Positions 51,309 through 59,671 of a stretch of DNA of 64,000 bases are shown here, piece after piece (position 1 is the first letter of the stretch; every line of letters starts with the position of its first letter). A program made the position numbers and the translations under genes. The DNA is from Nonomuraea maritima (GTDB taxonomy: Bacteria > Actinomycetota > Actinomycetes > Streptosporangiales > Streptosporangiaceae), in NCBI RefSeq assembly GCF_900100395.1, contig NZ_FNFB01000007.1:248001-312000 (forward strand). Reading direction: 5' to 3'. Under the pieces are notes generated by a model that was not told where the DNA came from, made no database searches, and saw nothing but the letters and a program-made list of their open reading frames with translations.

Positions 51309-52178
51309 TCACGTTCCTGTTTCCGCCGTGTTCTGTTGGTCGTGGTCGCGCAGCATGCGCATCACGGTGGCGGGTGAGGGGCGCCGGCCCTTCTTCTTGC
51401 CCTGGGTGATGACGAGGCGGGTGGCGATCTCGCGAAGGCTCAGTTCCTGATCGCGCAGGTGCAGGGCCATGGAGAGCATGGCGGGATCAGTGACGGTGGC
51501 GCCGCCGATGGCCTTGCCGTTCTTGCGGGCGGATTCGTGGCCTTCCAGGGTGCGGTCGCGGATGTACTCGCGTTCCATCCCCGACAGTGCGGCCAGCACG
51601 GTGAACACCACGCCGGACGGGTCGTGGCTGCCTTGCAGTTCGCCGGTGAGGAACTCCAGGCCGACGCCCACGGCGCGCAGTTGTTCGGCGAGCTCGGCCA
51701 GAGCCAGGCCGCGGCCGAGCCGCTTGTGCTCGTGGACGACCAGGGTGACCGCGACGCCGGAGGCGCACATCTCCCGGGCCAGGGTGACGGCCCGCTCGAG
51801 TTCGGGGCGCCGCGTGGCGCGGGTGGAGATCTTCTCGGAGAAGACCCGGGTGACTCCGGCGGCCTTGAGGGAGTCGAGTTGGATCTGCAGCGACTGGCGC
51901 ACCGTTGAGGCGCGGGCGTAGCCGATCTTGGCGTGTCCGGACGTTCGGGTGCCGGCGGCGGGGCGGGGTAGTTCCACCCATGCGGTGCCGGGTTTGCGCA
52001 GCGGCGGGGTCGGTACGTTGAGCACCTTGGCCAGGGACGGCACGAGTCGGAACCTGGCGGTGTGGTACAGGGCGGCCACCTTGCCCCGGCCGGTGCGGCA
52101 GGGCGATCCGGCCGGGGCGGCGCAGGAGGACATCGGGCAGTCGAAGGCTTCCACGCGAGAAAAGTCGTCGCCGCTCAC
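51309..52178 (-). CDS. serine recombinase (resolvase)
   Basis: 289 aa. The N-terminal 75 residues hold a zinc-finger-like CPMSSCAAPAGSPCRTGRGK segment. Then the resolvase catalytic domain IGYARASTVRQSLQIQLDSL with the catalytic Ser in RAST, and HEHKRLGRGLALAE. EREYIRDRTLEGHESARKNG and a helix-turn-helix end (LSLREIATRLVI) complete it. GTG 52178. Palindromes directly upstream (52200-52310) are likely its res site. The only intact recombination gene in the window. Confidence 0.9.
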   Translation of the reverse strand: MSGDDFSRVEAFDCPMSSCAAPAGSPCRTGRGKVAALYHTARFRLVPSLAKVLNVPTPPLRKPGTAWVELPRPAAGTRTSGHAKIGYARASTVRQSLQIQLDSLKAAGVTRVFSEKISTRATRRPELERAVTLAREMCASGVAVTLVVHEHKRLGRGLALAELAEQLRAVGVGLEFLTGELQGSHDPSGVVFTVLAALSGMEREYIRDRTLEGHESARKNGKAIGGATVTDPAMLSMALHLRDQELSLREIATRLVITQGKKKGRRPSPATVMRMLRDHDQQNTAETGT

Positions 52179-52199
52179 CCCGCGATCGTTTCATGAATG

Positions 52200-52310
52200 C
52201 GTTTCAAAGCTCCAGGGATTTGAAACGACTCATGGAACAGAATCGGGGAGGGAGCGCCCTGGACGGGCGGACGCCGAGGAGCTGTTTCATAGGTGAACGC
52301 CTATGAAACA
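52200..52310. other. putative res site upstream of the resolvase
   Basis: CGTTTCAAA-N10-TTTGAAACG (52200-52227) and TGTTTCATAGG-N6-CCTATGAAACA (52283-52310), 9- and 11-bp perfect arms. Related core sequences (CTCCAGGGATTTGAA, CTCCCTGGTTTGAA) recur beside each. Resolvases bind two or three such subsites. Confidence 0.55.
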
Positions 52311-52424
52311 CCTCCCTGGTTTGAACCCGGCCACCGAAACGCCCCTTGTGATGTGTCCTGGACGCGGTGGATCAAGTGCCATGGCAAGGAGGGAGAGCTC
52401 CGCGGGCAGCGAGGACTCCTCCGG

Positions 52425-53549
52425 CTACCGGTCGCTGTGGTCTCGGTGGCCTGGGGCGGTGAAGCGGATCTCGCGTGACGCTTTGGGGGCGAGCAGGTTC
52501 AGCAGGCCGTCGCCCTCGACGGTCAACGCGTCGCGGTCGAGCGCGGACAGTGATGCGAACGGGTGCACGGTCAGCGTGGCTGTGCCATGTGTGGTGGTGA
52601 ACGTCCAGGTCGCTGCGGTGAAGCCGTCGAGGAGCACCAGGCGAGGGACGGGGCCGTGCGGTTTGAAGTTCTGCCGGCGGAGGCCGTCGGTGATCACTCT
52701 GGAGCGGTCGTGGTGTGATAGCAGCAGGTTGTCGAAGTCGTACAGGAACCGGGCGGGCGCGTTGACCTGTGGATCGGGCCGGGGCGCGTCGGGCAGGTCG
52801 AACAGTTCCGCGCCGTTCTCGTCGCGGAAGGTGGCCAGGCGGGGCCGGAGCCGGTCGAGCACCTCTGTCAGCCGGGTCAGGCCGCACCAGGTCTGCACGT
52901 CGCGTACGGTCGCCGGGCCGAACGCGGCCAGGTAGCGCAGGACCATCTGGTCGATCGTCTGGTCGGTACGCAGCGGCGCGCCTGCCCACGACTCCAGCGG
53001 CGCGTGGACGGTCCGGCCGGTCGCGCCCCACACGCCGCGTGGCGGGGTCTGGACGACCGGCAGGAGGTTGCGCACCGCGTAGGCGAGGCTGGCCGGGCTG
53101 CGGTCCGGCCAGCGCTGGGCCAGCTGCCGGCCGAGCTCGCCCGGGGTGCGGGGCTTCTCGTCGAGCAGCTCCCGGCCTGCGGCGGCCACCTTGCCGGTGT
53201 CCAGGTCGCGCATCGCCCGGCCATGGGTGTGGTTGGTGAACAGATCACGGGCCAGTACCGGTTGCAGGAGCGGGCGCAGTGTGAGCGCGTCGGCCGTGCT
53301 GACAAGATGGATGGTCGAGCGCATGAGGGCGATCCGCACCGCCTGCCGTTGGGTGAGCAGCGCCGCGACCTTCTCGGGCCGGCCCTCGGTGAGCCTGCTC
53401 CACAGTCCCACGTACCAGGTGTTTGGGGTCTGCGCCTGCAGGCCCACCAGGTGTTCGATGGCCTGCAGCGGGGTGAGGTCGGCACGGCGCAGGAGTAGCT
53501 GCCGGTCGAGGGTGGCGCGGTTGAGGGCGCGGCGGGTGAGGGTCTGCAC
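52425..53549 (-). CDS. AlkZ-like DNA glycosylase (winged-helix, HTH_42)
   Basis: 374 aa. The QxQ catalytic motif is present as Gln38-Ala-Gln40 in GLQAQTPNTWYVGLWSRL, close to Gln37/Gln39 of Streptomyces AlkZ. Winged-helix units follow (LLTQRQAVRIALMRSTIHLV; TIDQMVLRYLAAFGPATVRDVQTWCGL). AlkZ enzymes excise alkylated bases and unhook interstrand cross-links from DNA. GTG 53549 has GGAG upstream and puts the motif at the family position. Same strand as the epoxide hydrolase, 72 bases behind, so probably one operon. Confidence 0.85.
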   Translation of the reverse strand: MQTLTRRALNRATLDRQLLLRRADLTPLQAIEHLVGLQAQTPNTWYVGLWSRLTEGRPEKVAALLTQRQAVRIALMRSTIHLVSTADALTLRPLLQPVLARDLFTNHTHGRAMRDLDTGKVAAAGRELLDEKPRTPGELGRQLAQRWPDRSPASLAYAVRNLLPVVQTPPRGVWGATGRTVHAPLESWAGAPLRTDQTIDQMVLRYLAAFGPATVRDVQTWCGLTRLTEVLDRLRPRLATFRDENGAELFDLPDAPRPDPQVNAPARFLYDFDNLLLSHHDRSRVITDGLRRQNFKPHGPVPRLVLLDGFTAATWTFTTTHGTATLTVHPFASLSALDRDALTVEGDGLLNLLAPKASREIRFTAPGHRDHSDR

Positions 53550-53621
53550 GGTGGCACTCCGGAAAGTTGAGATCGCGGGTACGTGCGGCGGGTGTCCGCC
53601 GCACGTACCGCTCGGCACGGT

Positions 53622-54749
53622 TCAGCGCAGTTGGCGGAAGAAGCCGCGGATGTCGTCGATCAGCAGGTCGGGCGCGTCGTGGGCGGCGAAGTGGCTGCCC
53701 GTGTCGTAGACGTTCCAGGACAGGATGTTCTTGTGGTCGCGCTCGGCGAACGGGCGGATCGACTGGAAGTCCCAGGCGAAGTTCGCCAGCCCGAGCGGCA
53801 CGGTGGTGGGTTCGGTCGGTTTGCCGGTGGCGTGGAAGTCCTCGTAGTAGAGGCGCGCGGATGACGCGGCGGTGTTGGTGAGCCAGTAGATCATCGTGTT
53901 GGTCAGTACGTAGTCCGGGTCGAGGTTCGGGCCGAGCAGTTGCGCGTTCCAGCCCAGCTGTCCCACCGGCGAGTCGGCCAGCGCGTGGGCCAGGGTCTGC
54001 GGTGCGGTGGACTGCAGCTTGTCGTATGCGCCGCCGTTCTCCAGCCACCACTGCAGGAACTGGACCTTCTTCCGGTCCTCCTCGGACAGGCCGGCCAGCT
54101 CGGCCGGGTCGCCGGAGGGGAAGGAGAAGACCTGGGTGACGTGCACACCGATGACGTGCCCGGGATCGTGGCGGCCCACTTCGGGCGAGATGAGCGAGCC
54201 GCCGTCGTTGCCGTGCGCGCCGTAGCGCTCGTAGCCGAGCCGGCGCATCAGCTCGGCCCACGCCCTGGCGACCCGGTAGCGGTTCCAGCCCGGCTCGGTG
54301 GTGGGGCCGGAGAAGCCGAAACCGGGCACCGACGGGATCACCAGGTGGAAGGCGTCGGCCGGGTCGCCGCCGTGGGTTCGCGGATCGCTCAGCGGGCCGA
54401 TGACATCCAGGTACTCCACGATCGTGGTCGGCCAGCCGTGCGTGAGCAGCAGCGGCGTGGCGTCCGGCTCGGGTGAGCGGACGTGCAGGAAATGCACGTT
54501 CTGGCCGTCGATGTCCGTGGTGTACTGCGGGTAGGCGTTGAGCTTCGCCTCCCACGCGCGCCAGTCGTACCCGTCGCGCCACCGCTGGACGAGGCCCTGC
54601 AGGTACTGCAGCGAGACGCCGTAGTCGGTATCGGCGTCGGGCAACTCGTCGGCCCAGCGGATTCGGGCCAGGCGCTCGGTCAGGTCGTCCAGGTCGGCCT
54701 GCGGGATGTCGATGCGGAATTCGCGGATCAAGTCGCGGGTCTCAGTCAT
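53622..54749 (-). CDS. epoxide hydrolase (EHN domain)
   Basis: 375 aa. N-terminal EHN domain ([22 protein letters not shown]), lid and alpha/beta core with [18 protein letters not shown] (HGxP), nucleophile Asp in [12 protein letters not shown], and C-terminal catalytic His in the [10 protein letters not shown] segment. Opens epoxides to diols without cofactor. ATG 54749. Divergent from the WYL regulator across a 27-bp palindrome and followed by the AlkZ-like glycosylase. Could detoxify an epoxide genotoxin. Confidence 0.9.
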   Translation of the reverse strand: MTETRDLIREFRIDIPQADLDDLTERLARIRWADELPDADTDYGVSLQYLQGLVQRWRDGYDWRAWEAKLNAYPQYTTDIDGQNVHFLHVRSPEPDATPLLLTHGWPTTIVEYLDVIGPLSDPRTHGGDPADAFHLVIPSVPGFGFSGPTTEPGWNRYRVARAWAELMRRLGYERYGAHGNDGGSLISPEVGRHDPGHVIGVHVTQVFSFPSGDPAELAGLSEEDRKKVQFLQWWLENGGAYDKLQSTAPQTLAHALADSPVGQLGWNAQLLGPNLDPDYVLTNTMIYWLTNTAASSARLYYEDFHATGKPTEPTTVPLGLANFAWDFQSIRPFAERDHKNILSWNVYDTGSHFAAHDAPDLLIDDIRGFFRQLR

Positions 54750-54767
54750 GTCGTAGACTCTGCCGAG

Positions 54768-54794
54768 CCATTAGGAAGACTTTCTTCCTAATGG
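54768..54794. promoter_or_regulatory. 27-bp perfect palindrome, operator candidate
   Basis: CCATTAGGAAGA-CTT-TCTTCCTAATGG, 12-bp perfect arms with a 3-base centre, between the epoxide hydrolase start (54749) and the WYL regulator start (54812). Confidence 0.8.
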
Positions 54795-54811
54795 TCTGAG
54801 ATCCTGAAAAG

Positions 54812-55798
54812 GTGTTGGAAACCTCCGCCCGCCTCCTGCGGCTGCTCTCCCTCCTGCAAACCCCGCGCGACTGGACCGGCGCCGAACTCGCCGAGCGCCT
54901 CGGAGTGAGCGGGCGGACCGTGCGCACCGACGTAGAGCGCCTGCGCGGCCTCGGCTACCCGGTGCAGGCCACGCGCGGCGCCGCCGGCGGCTACCGGCTC
55001 GGTGCCGGCGCCGCGATGCCGCCGCTGCTGCTGGACGACGAGGAAGCGGTCGCCATCACGGTCGGCCTGCGGACCGCCACCGGCGGCGCCATCGCGGGGA
55101 TCGAGGAGGCGTCCCTGCGGGCGCTGGCGAAGCTGGAGCAGGTGCTGCCGTCCCGGCTGCGCCGCCGGGTCAACACCCTGCAGACCTACACGGTGCCCGT
55201 GCCCCGCGACGACGCGACTCCCAGCGTCGACCCGTCGCTCCTGACCACCCTGACCGCGGTCTGCCGCGACCGGGAACGGCTCCGGTTCGACTACCACGAC
55301 CATTCCGGCGCGGCCACGGTGCGTACCGTCGAGCCGTACCGGCTGGTCAACTGGGGCCGCCGCTGGTATCTGCTGGCGTGGGACCTCCAGCGCGGCGACT
55401 GGCGTACCTTCCGCGTCGACCGGATCCGACCCCGCACCCCGACCGGCCCCCGCTTCACCCCGCGCGACCTGCCCGACGACGACGTCGCCGCCTACGTGTC
55501 ACGCCGGGTGTCCGCCGCCGCCTGGCGCTACCAGGCGCACGTCACCGTGCACGCGCCGGCCGAAGTCGTCGCCGAACGGATCAGCCCGGCGGTCGGAACG
55601 GTCGAACGCCTCGACGAACACACCTGCGTCCTGCACACCGGCGCGGACACGGTCGAGACCCTCGCTGTCTACCTGAGCCTGCTCGGCGCGGACTTCGACG
55701 TCGCCGGGCCGCCGGAACTCCTCACCCACCTGCGCCGCCTCGCCGACCGGTACGCACGGTCGACCACCTCGTCTGCACCCGGTGGTCCAAGCGGGTGA
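54812..55798 (+). CDS. YafY-type HTH/WYL-domain regulator
   Basis: 328 aa. N-terminal HTH_11: LLRLLSLLQTPRDWTGAELAERLGVSGRTVRTDVERLRGLGYPV. Then a WYL domain with FDYHDHSG, VEPYRLVNWGRRWYLLAWD, and a WCX C-terminal extension. WYL domains sense nucleic acids or nucleotides and often respond to DNA damage. GTG 54812. Divergent from the epoxide hydrolase-AlkZ operon, which it probably controls through 54768-54794. Confidence 0.9.
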   Translation: MLETSARLLRLLSLLQTPRDWTGAELAERLGVSGRTVRTDVERLRGLGYPVQATRGAAGGYRLGAGAAMPPLLLDDEEAVAITVGLRTATGGAIAGIEEASLRALAKLEQVLPSRLRRRVNTLQTYTVPVPRDDATPSVDPSLLTTLTAVCRDRERLRFDYHDHSGAATVRTVEPYRLVNWGRRWYLLAWDLQRGDWRTFRVDRIRPRTPTGPRFTPRDLPDDDVAAYVSRRVSAAAWRYQAHVTVHAPAEVVAERISPAVGTVERLDEHTCVLHTGADTVETLAVYLSLLGADFDVAGPPELLTHLRRLADRYARSTTSSAPGGPSG

Positions 55799-56014
55799 GC
55801 GCCCGCCGCCCGCATGACCACAACACTGCCGGCCTCCCTGACCGCCCCAGAGCCATCGGAGACACCGGAGACACCGGTCACGAGTAAACGGGCGCGGCTG
55901 ATCGCCGGACCAAGCCGGACCGGCCTGCCGCCGAATGGTGGGCAGCCCCGTTCGGTCACGCAGCTGGTCACAGTCCTCACGGGGAGGACCGCGACCAGCA
56001 ATGACGCGGCTGAC

Positions 56015-56434
56015 CTAGCCGAGGTGCTCGCTGGAGGACTCCACCGTCTGCTTGAAGATGTTCAGGCCGTGGCCCATTCCGGCGCCCATCGGGATGGTGA
56101 GGTCGTCCGGTTGCACGTCGTGGATCCATACGAACCGGCTGCGGCCGTCGCCGTGCGGGATGACTTGCATCGAGGCGTTGTCGTGTTCCGGCTGCATGGT
56201 GCCGCCGATGACCGAGAAGACGAGCCGGCGCAGCTCATCGTCGAGCGCGATGAGCCGCTCCCGCACCACGGTTCCGTCGGCGAACGTGACGACCCTGACG
56301 TCCGGTTCGTCGAGCCGGCTGTCGGTGACGAAGCCCGGCGCCATCCGGACGGGGCCGTCGGTGAAGTCACTGATGATCGCCCACACGGCCGCGGGGTCGG
56401 CATCGATGATGATCTCTTTGTGCACGGAGGCCAT
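56015..56434 (-). CDS. SRPBCC-family (polyketide cyclase-like) protein
   Basis: 139 aa. IIIDADPAAVWAIISDFTDG and the later W strand HGDGRSRFVWIHDVQPDDL, followed by a long C-terminal helix, are the START/SRPBCC fold that binds hydrophobic ligands. ATG 56434 (AGAAGAG upstream). Downstream of the VOC gene on the same strand by 56 bases, so possibly one operon. Confidence 0.87.
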   Translation of the reverse strand: MASVHKEIIIDADPAAVWAIISDFTDGPVRMAPGFVTDSRLDEPDVRVVTFADGTVVRERLIALDDELRRLVFSVIGGTMQPEHDNASMQVIPHGDGRSRFVWIHDVQPDDLTIPMGAGMGHGLNIFKQTVESSSEHLG

Positions 56435-56490
56435 ATCTGTCTCTTCTGTAGTGGTGGTGGGATACCGGCGTCGCGCGGTGGCGAGTTCGT

Positions 56491-56826
56491 CTATGCGGCG
56501 ACGACGCAGAACTGGTTGCCCTCGGGGTCGGCCAGCACGACCCAGCCGTCGAAGCGCCGCACTTCACTCGCGCCAAGGGCCCGAATCCGACCGACCTCGC
56601 CTGCCAGGTCATCAGTGGACAGGTCCAGGTGCAGCCGGTTCTTGCCCTCCCGGCCCTCGGGCACGGCCTGCAGGGACAGGCCCACGCCGCTCTTGTTCGC
56701 GTCCTCCAGGTAGGTGGCGCCTTCGTCCGAGGACGCGACCTGGTACCCGGTAACCGCCTGCCAGAAGGCGGTGCTGCCGGCCAGGTCGTTCGTGTCGATG
56801 CAGATGTTGCCGATGCTGATGCTCAC
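56491..56826 (-). CDS. VOC-family (glyoxalase/bleomycin-resistance-like) protein
   Basis: 111 aa. ISIGNICIDTNDLAGSTAFWQAVTGY, RLHLDLSTDDLAGEVGRIRALGA and VVLADPEGNQFCVVA are the two-module VOC order; His and Glu metal positions are visible. GTG 56826 follows AAGGGG. Divergent from the CGNR regulator at 56915 across an imperfect palindrome at 56845. Confidence 0.87.
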   Translation of the reverse strand: MSISIGNICIDTNDLAGSTAFWQAVTGYQVASSDEGATYLEDANKSGVGLSLQAVPEGREGKNRLHLDLSTDDLAGEVGRIRALGASEVRRFDGWVVLADPEGNQFCVVAA

Positions 56827-56844
56827 CAGCGACCCCTTCTGATC

Positions 56845-56871
56845 TAACTGACGTACCAATTACGTCGGTTA
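56845..56871. promoter_or_regulatory. operator candidate between VOC and CGNR genes
   Basis: TAACTGACGTA-CCAAT-TACGTCGGTTA, 11-bp arms with one mismatch; core GACGTA-N5-TACGTC. Confidence 0.65.
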
Positions 56872-56914
56872 AGTAACCTACCATCGCCGATAGCCGGATA
56901 GGCTGCGAGACGTG

Positions 56915-57547
56915 ATGGATGAGCGTGCCACCGAGCCCGTGCCGGACAACCTCGCAACCGGGACGGCACCGATGCCGCTGCGCGTGATCGAGGAGTTCAT
57001 CAACACCCGCCGCCGCGACGGCGACGAGATCGCAACCCCGCAACAGCTGGCGACGTGGTTGCACGCCCGCGGCCTGATACCGGTCGACACGGTGGTGAAC
57101 GCCGAGCAGCGCGACCAAGCCGAACGCATCCGCGAGGGACTACGCGCACTGATCGCCGAGAACAACACCGAGCCGGTCTCCAGCCCGCGCCCGGACGGCC
57201 TCAACCCCGCCGCCCGCGCCGAACTCGCCGACCTCACCCGCGACTTCCCGCTGATGCTCGACGTGACCGTTTCCCCGCCCCGACTGGTCGCCCGCGCCCG
57301 GGGGTCGGTGGAGGCGGCGCTGGCCAGGCTCCTCGCCGTCGTGGCCGAGGCTGTGCCGGAAGGCACGTGGACGCGGCTGAAGGCCTGCCGGGAGCCAAGC
57401 TGCCGATGGGCCTACTACGACCACTCCCGCAACCGGCGCCGGACCTGGTGCTCCATGGACATCTGCGGCAACCGCGCCAAAGCCCGCGCCTCTCACCACC
57501 GCAAGTCCACCGCGCCCTTGACCGCGGACCAGCCGACAAACCGATAA
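56915..57547 (+). CDS. CGNR zinc-finger (ABATE-domain) regulator
   Basis: 210 aa. N-terminal ABATE ligand domain (IEEFINTRRRDGDE); C-terminal zinc finger CREPSCRWAYYDHSRNRRR-TWCSMDICGNRAKA, the CGNR signature. ATG 56915 (GTG 56912 is possible). Likely represses the divergent VOC-SRPBCC genes. CGNR proteins are found mainly in actinobacteria. Confidence 0.9.
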   Translation: MDERATEPVPDNLATGTAPMPLRVIEEFINTRRRDGDEIATPQQLATWLHARGLIPVDTVVNAEQRDQAERIREGLRALIAENNTEPVSSPRPDGLNPAARAELADLTRDFPLMLDVTVSPPRLVARARGSVEAALARLLAVVAEAVPEGTWTRLKACREPSCRWAYYDHSRNRRRTWCSMDICGNRAKARASHHRKSTAPLTADQPTNR

Positions 57548-57623
57548 CCCCGCGCCGTCGGCCCGCCGGCCTCGCTCCGTCCGGGCAGGTGCGAGGCTTT
57601 TGCCCCTCTTCGAGGGACTCAGG

Positions 57624-58668
57624 TCACGGGGTCAGCCCCAGCTCGCGCAGTTGGACGGGCCGAAGCGGCCGCCAGCCGCTGGTGTCGAGCTTGGCCAGCT
57701 CCGCCTCGACGTCAACGTTGATCACGCCGAAGAAGTTGATGTTGTCGCTGTGGCCGGGCGAGATATGGGAGAGGATCTCGTCGCTCACCTCCCGGCCCTG
57801 GGAACGCAGCTCCAGCACCGCCCGAGAATAATATTCTGTCGTCCAGGCGACCACCGAGTTGGTCAGCAGGGTCAGGCACCACGCCTGCTCGGTCTGCTGT
57901 TCCAGGTGCGGGCGAGTGATGGTGCCCTGCTGGGCGTAGTGCAGGTCGCGGCGCAGCGCGTGCAGGCTCTCGCCCTTGTTCAATTGCCGCGAGATCTTCC
58001 GCCCGAAGGCCGGGTCCGAGAGGTATTTGGCCAGGTGGACGGTCCTGCTGAGCATGCCCCACTCCTTCAGCGCGGCGGCCAGGGTGTTCTGCCGCGATGC
58101 GGCCGACCACCTTCCGACGATCAGCGAGGCGGTGGCCTGGCCGTACTTCAGCGACCCGGCCATCCGCAGCAGGTCCGGCCAGCAGCCGGCCACCAGGTCT
58201 TCATTCCAGCGCGCGCCCAGCAGCGGCCCGGCATGCGGGTAGCGCTTGGCGATCTCAGTCGGGGTGTCGTCCCGGACCAGGGTGACCCGGGTCAGATCCC
58301 GCATCCTCGGGGTGAGGGCTTTGCCGACCAGGTCGAACAACGCAAAGTTGATCAACGTGGCGCCGTGAGTATCGGTCGCATGCTCGGCGATCGGAAGGTC
58401 GGTCGCGTTGCCCAGGAAGTCGTCCAGGACATAGTGCGCCTCCCGCGCCGTCGGCACATGATCTTCGTGCCGTACGTTGACCACTGGTCGGAGACATGGG
58501 TGTAGGTGGACAGCACCTGGCCGCCGTGAATGACCATGGTCCGGCCGGTCAGCGTCTTGCCGCGGACGGGGAACCGTTGGCCGTCGGAGGAGCTCATGGT
58601 GCCGCCGCCGAACACCCTGGCCAGCTCCAGGCCGTAGTGGTGGTCGACGATGATCGTGTTGTGCGGTG
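57624..58668 (-). pseudogene. tnpA: Tn3-family transposase C-terminal fragment
   Basis: Reads NTIIVDHHYGLELARVFGGG, YTHVSDQWSTYGTK, then after a frame change near 58460-58490 VPTAREAHYVLDDFLGNATDLPIAEH, RYPHAGPLLGARWNEDL and NFFGVINVDVEAELAKLD, ending TGA at 57624. It is the DDE domain of another Tn3 transposase, different from that at 47403. The N-terminal part ends at about 58668, where a resolvase fragment on the other strand begins. Confidence 0.85.
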
Positions 58669-58669
58669 G

Positions 58670-59564
58670 CGCTGCGGCGACGCCCGCCAGCGCCACGCCC
58701 TGTCCGCCCTGCTCGCCGCCGGCGCCCCCGCCTATGAGGACCCCGCCACCTCCAGCCGCCAGCTCTCCCTGGACCGCGCCGGATTCACCCGGTTGCTTCA
58801 CGAGGCCGCCGTCGGCGACACCATCCGCATCGCCGACGCCGCCCGCCTGTTCCGCTCGGTCGCCGACATCCTCGCCCTGCGCCCGGTGCTCATCCGCCGG
58901 GGACTGCACCCTGCGCGTCGAGTCCGGCCTGCTGTCGGGGATCGACCTGGCCAGCGACGACCCCGGAACCAAGATGATGGTCTCCGTCCTGGCCGCCGTG
59001 CTGGAGTTCCAGCGCGACATGATCAGCGAGAACACCCGCGAGGGTGTCGCTGCGGCCGAGGCGGCTGGCAAGACCCTGGGCCGCCCCGCCGCCCTCGACC
59101 CGAGCACGGCGACCGCCATCGTGGCGGCCTACCGCCAGGGCACCGCAGTCAAGGCGCTGGCCCGGCAGCACCGCGTCGCCCCCAAGACCATCCGCCGCGT
59201 TCTCGACGCCGCCGGCGCCCGCTACCTGTCTGGCCCGCTCGACATGCCCCCAATCCGCCCCGGCGAGTTGGACGATGTGCTCGCCCCACAAGTGGACGTG
59301 GTCCTCGACGTGCCCGGACGACTCGCCGATCTACTGCGCATCGCCGGGGACGAGGTCGTCCGCCTGGCCCTCGTCTCAGGACGGAACATCCGCCGCGGCC
59401 CCGGCTATTCGGTCCGCATAGTGGCCCCGCTCGCACTTCACCGCGCCATGCTGGAGCAGAGTGCTGCCGCCGCCGACAGCGCTGGCCCGGCTGAGCGCAA
59501 GGCGCACCGGGTGTACACCGCCCGCGTTGCAGCCGTCGAGGCTACCCAGCCGCATATGCCGTGA
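58670..59564 (+). pseudogene. serine resolvase, N-terminally truncated and frameshifted
   Basis: RHALSALLAAGAPAYEDPAT, LSLDRAGFTRLLHEAAVGDTIRIADAARLFRS, then a frame change near 58905 into LRVESGLLSGIDLASDDPGT and VLAAVLEFQRDMISENTREG, LGRPAAL and the helix-turn-helix end. The catalytic Ser region is missing. It is cut directly against the transposase fragment. The C-terminus extends beyond the usual helix-turn-helix. Confidence 0.78.
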
Positions 59565-59589
59565 CCTGCGAAAACCCTTCGGCGAGACA

Positions 59590-59656
59590 CATCCGAACGG
59601 AAAGTCACGGCAAGCCGCTCAACTCCGCTCCGCTAACGGGACTTTTCGTTCGGATG
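59590..59656. repeat. inverted repeat after the resolvase fragment
   Basis: CATCCGAACGGAAAGTC (59590-59606) and GACTTTTCGTTCGGATG (59640-59656), 17-bp arms with one mismatch and a 33-base spacer. A transposon end pair or a terminator of the oxidoreductase gene. Confidence 0.55.
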
Positions 59657-59671
59657 CTCGTCATGCCCCGC

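Noticed and set aside
57140..57499. 119-residue minus-strand open frame inside the CGNR gene
   Set aside because: Shadow of the CGNR gene, whose zinc finger is unmistakable.
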